DNA of 64,000 bases, taken from contig JAKOVW010000079.1 of NCBI GenBank assembly GCA_029781865.1, positions 248,001-312,000 on the forward strand, in the 5' to 3' direction. The stretch is from Bacteroidota bacterium. GTDB lineage: Bacteria > Bacteroidota > Bacteroidia > Chitinophagales > Saprospiraceae. Each line of letters opens with the position of its first letter. Within the stretch, counting starts at the first letter, position 1. The position numbers were made by a program, and so were the translations under genes. The notes beneath the pieces are model-generated. The model did no database searches, was not told the DNA's origin, and saw only the letters and a program-made list of their open reading frames with translations. Positions 63,418 through 64,000 of the stretch are shown piece after piece.

Positions 63418-64000
63418 TTATAGATATTTTGAAAGATTCCTGGCAATTCGCTCCGCTATCGGAATATCCGGGGAGGGTTTCTGGAACTTCAGTCCTGTTA
63501 TTTTTTCATATAATTCGATGTAGCGTTCAGAAACATGCCAAACAAATAAATCCGGCATTTCCGGCATGATTTGATCTTCTTTACCCTGAAAACCATGGGC
63601 CATCAACCATTCGCGTACAAACTCTTTGGATAATTGGGTTTGCGGTTGACCGCTTTTCATATTTGCCTCATAAGCTACCTGCTCAAAATACCTTGAACTA
63701 TCCGGAGTATGAATTTCATCCATTAGTACCAGGTCGTTTTCGTGCAACCCAAATTCATATTTTGTATCTACTAATATGAGACCTTGCTTTTCAGCCATCT
63801 GACTGCCCCTCTCAAATAATTGAAGAGCCTTTGCACACATGTGATCTAAAACTTCAGGTGGTACAATTTTTCTGAGTTTGATTTCATGAATGGATATATC
63901 TTCATCATGACCTTCACTGGCCTTGGTGGTTGGTGTAATAATGACCTGATCCAACTTCTGATTTTCTTTCATCCCATCTCTCAAATGAACTCCGCACAAT
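63418..64000 (-). CDS. purC: SAICAR synthetase PurC, C-terminal part
   Basis: The frame is open through the right edge, so the N-terminal third is missing. The visible 193 residues have DGMKENQKLDQVIITPTTKASEGHDE (the kinase-like nucleotide region), LILVDTKYEFG near 75-85 and a catalytic acidic motif LVLMDEIHTPDSSRYF near 90-105. These are typical of phosphoribosylaminoimidazole-succinocarboxamide synthase, which couples aspartate to CAIR in purine synthesis. It stands apart from other pur genes. The TTG at the window edge is not a real start. Confidence 0.93.
   Translation of the reverse strand, partial: LCGVHLRDGMKENQKLDQVIITPTTKASEGHDEDISIHEIKLRKIVPPEVLDHMCAKALQLFERGSQMAEKQGLILVDTKYEFGLHENDLVLMDEIHTPDSSRYFEQVAYEANMKSGQPQTQLSKEFVREWLMAHGFQGKEDQIMPEMPDLFVWHVSERYIELYEKITGLKFQKPSPDIPIAERIARNLSKYL

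Noticed and set aside
63249-63446. Short open frame on the minus strand
   Set aside because: It overlaps the 5' end of the tmRNA and the end of purC and has no family pattern.

Overview
The window reads as a chromosomal segment of a low-GC member of the Bacteroidota, most like the Saprospiria or relatives. The evidence is several secreted proteins ending in type IX secretion (T9SS) C-terminal sorting domains, a PorE-like lipoprotein, fused SecDF, a LytTR/LytS pair, DUF3276 and DUF2905 proteins, BshB1 for bacillithiol, SprB-type repeats, and Bacteroidota -7 promoter boxes (TAnnTTTG) in front of several genes. Weak Shine-Dalgarno signals fit as well. The placement rests on gene content only. 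I saw no phage, transposon, CRISPR array, rRNA or tRNA. The only RNA gene found is a tmRNA.

Layout: 1-9.6 kb is mostly housekeeping: the end of a threonine aldolase, a bifunctional nuclease, etfBA, a TPR protein, dapF, an HtrA protease, a biotin-dependent acyl-CoA carboxylase beta subunit, bshB1 and fabH. 9.7-20.7 kb holds two poorly characterised envelope proteins, comEC overlapping a membrane-anchored helix-hairpin-helix gene, fbp, an ABC exporter, DUF3276, and a nucleotidyltransferase with DUF2905. 20.8-24 kb is a DUF1800-DUF1501 operon. 24.2-27.8 kb has a ferredoxin-NADP reductase, a 2Fe-2S ferredoxin, an EamA transporter and an MscS channel. 27.9-36.3 kb is envelope biogenesis: PorE-like lipoprotein, SecDF, TonB-dependent receptor and a small T9SS cargo. 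mutS follows.

From 40 to 46.6 kb lie three large T9SS cargo proteins: a beta-helix protein, a six-repeat cysteine-rich protein, and a thioredoxin-fold/SprB/PKD protein. Next come ffh, a degenerate FtsE-like ATPase, ccmE-ccmF, a DUF2520 dehydrogenase and small proteins. At 53.9-55 kb two tandem paralogous secreted KPA-rich proteins share a duplicated leader, and the second has gained a His/Cys module. A LytS/LytTR pair, a VCBS/ASPIC cargo protein, a TMEM175 gene broken by one in-frame amber codon, a BNR-repeat protein paired with a membrane-spanning winged-helix regulator, a cupin, the tmRNA and the end of purC complete the window.

Many parts act on export: Ffh and SecDF feed the general route, a PorE-like protein belongs to T9SS, and six genes encode cargo. 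I found no compelling complete new system. The best leads are the BNR/membrane-regulator pair, the KPA paralogs with the metal-ligand-like module, the degenerate ABC ATPases and the interrupted TMEM175 gene.
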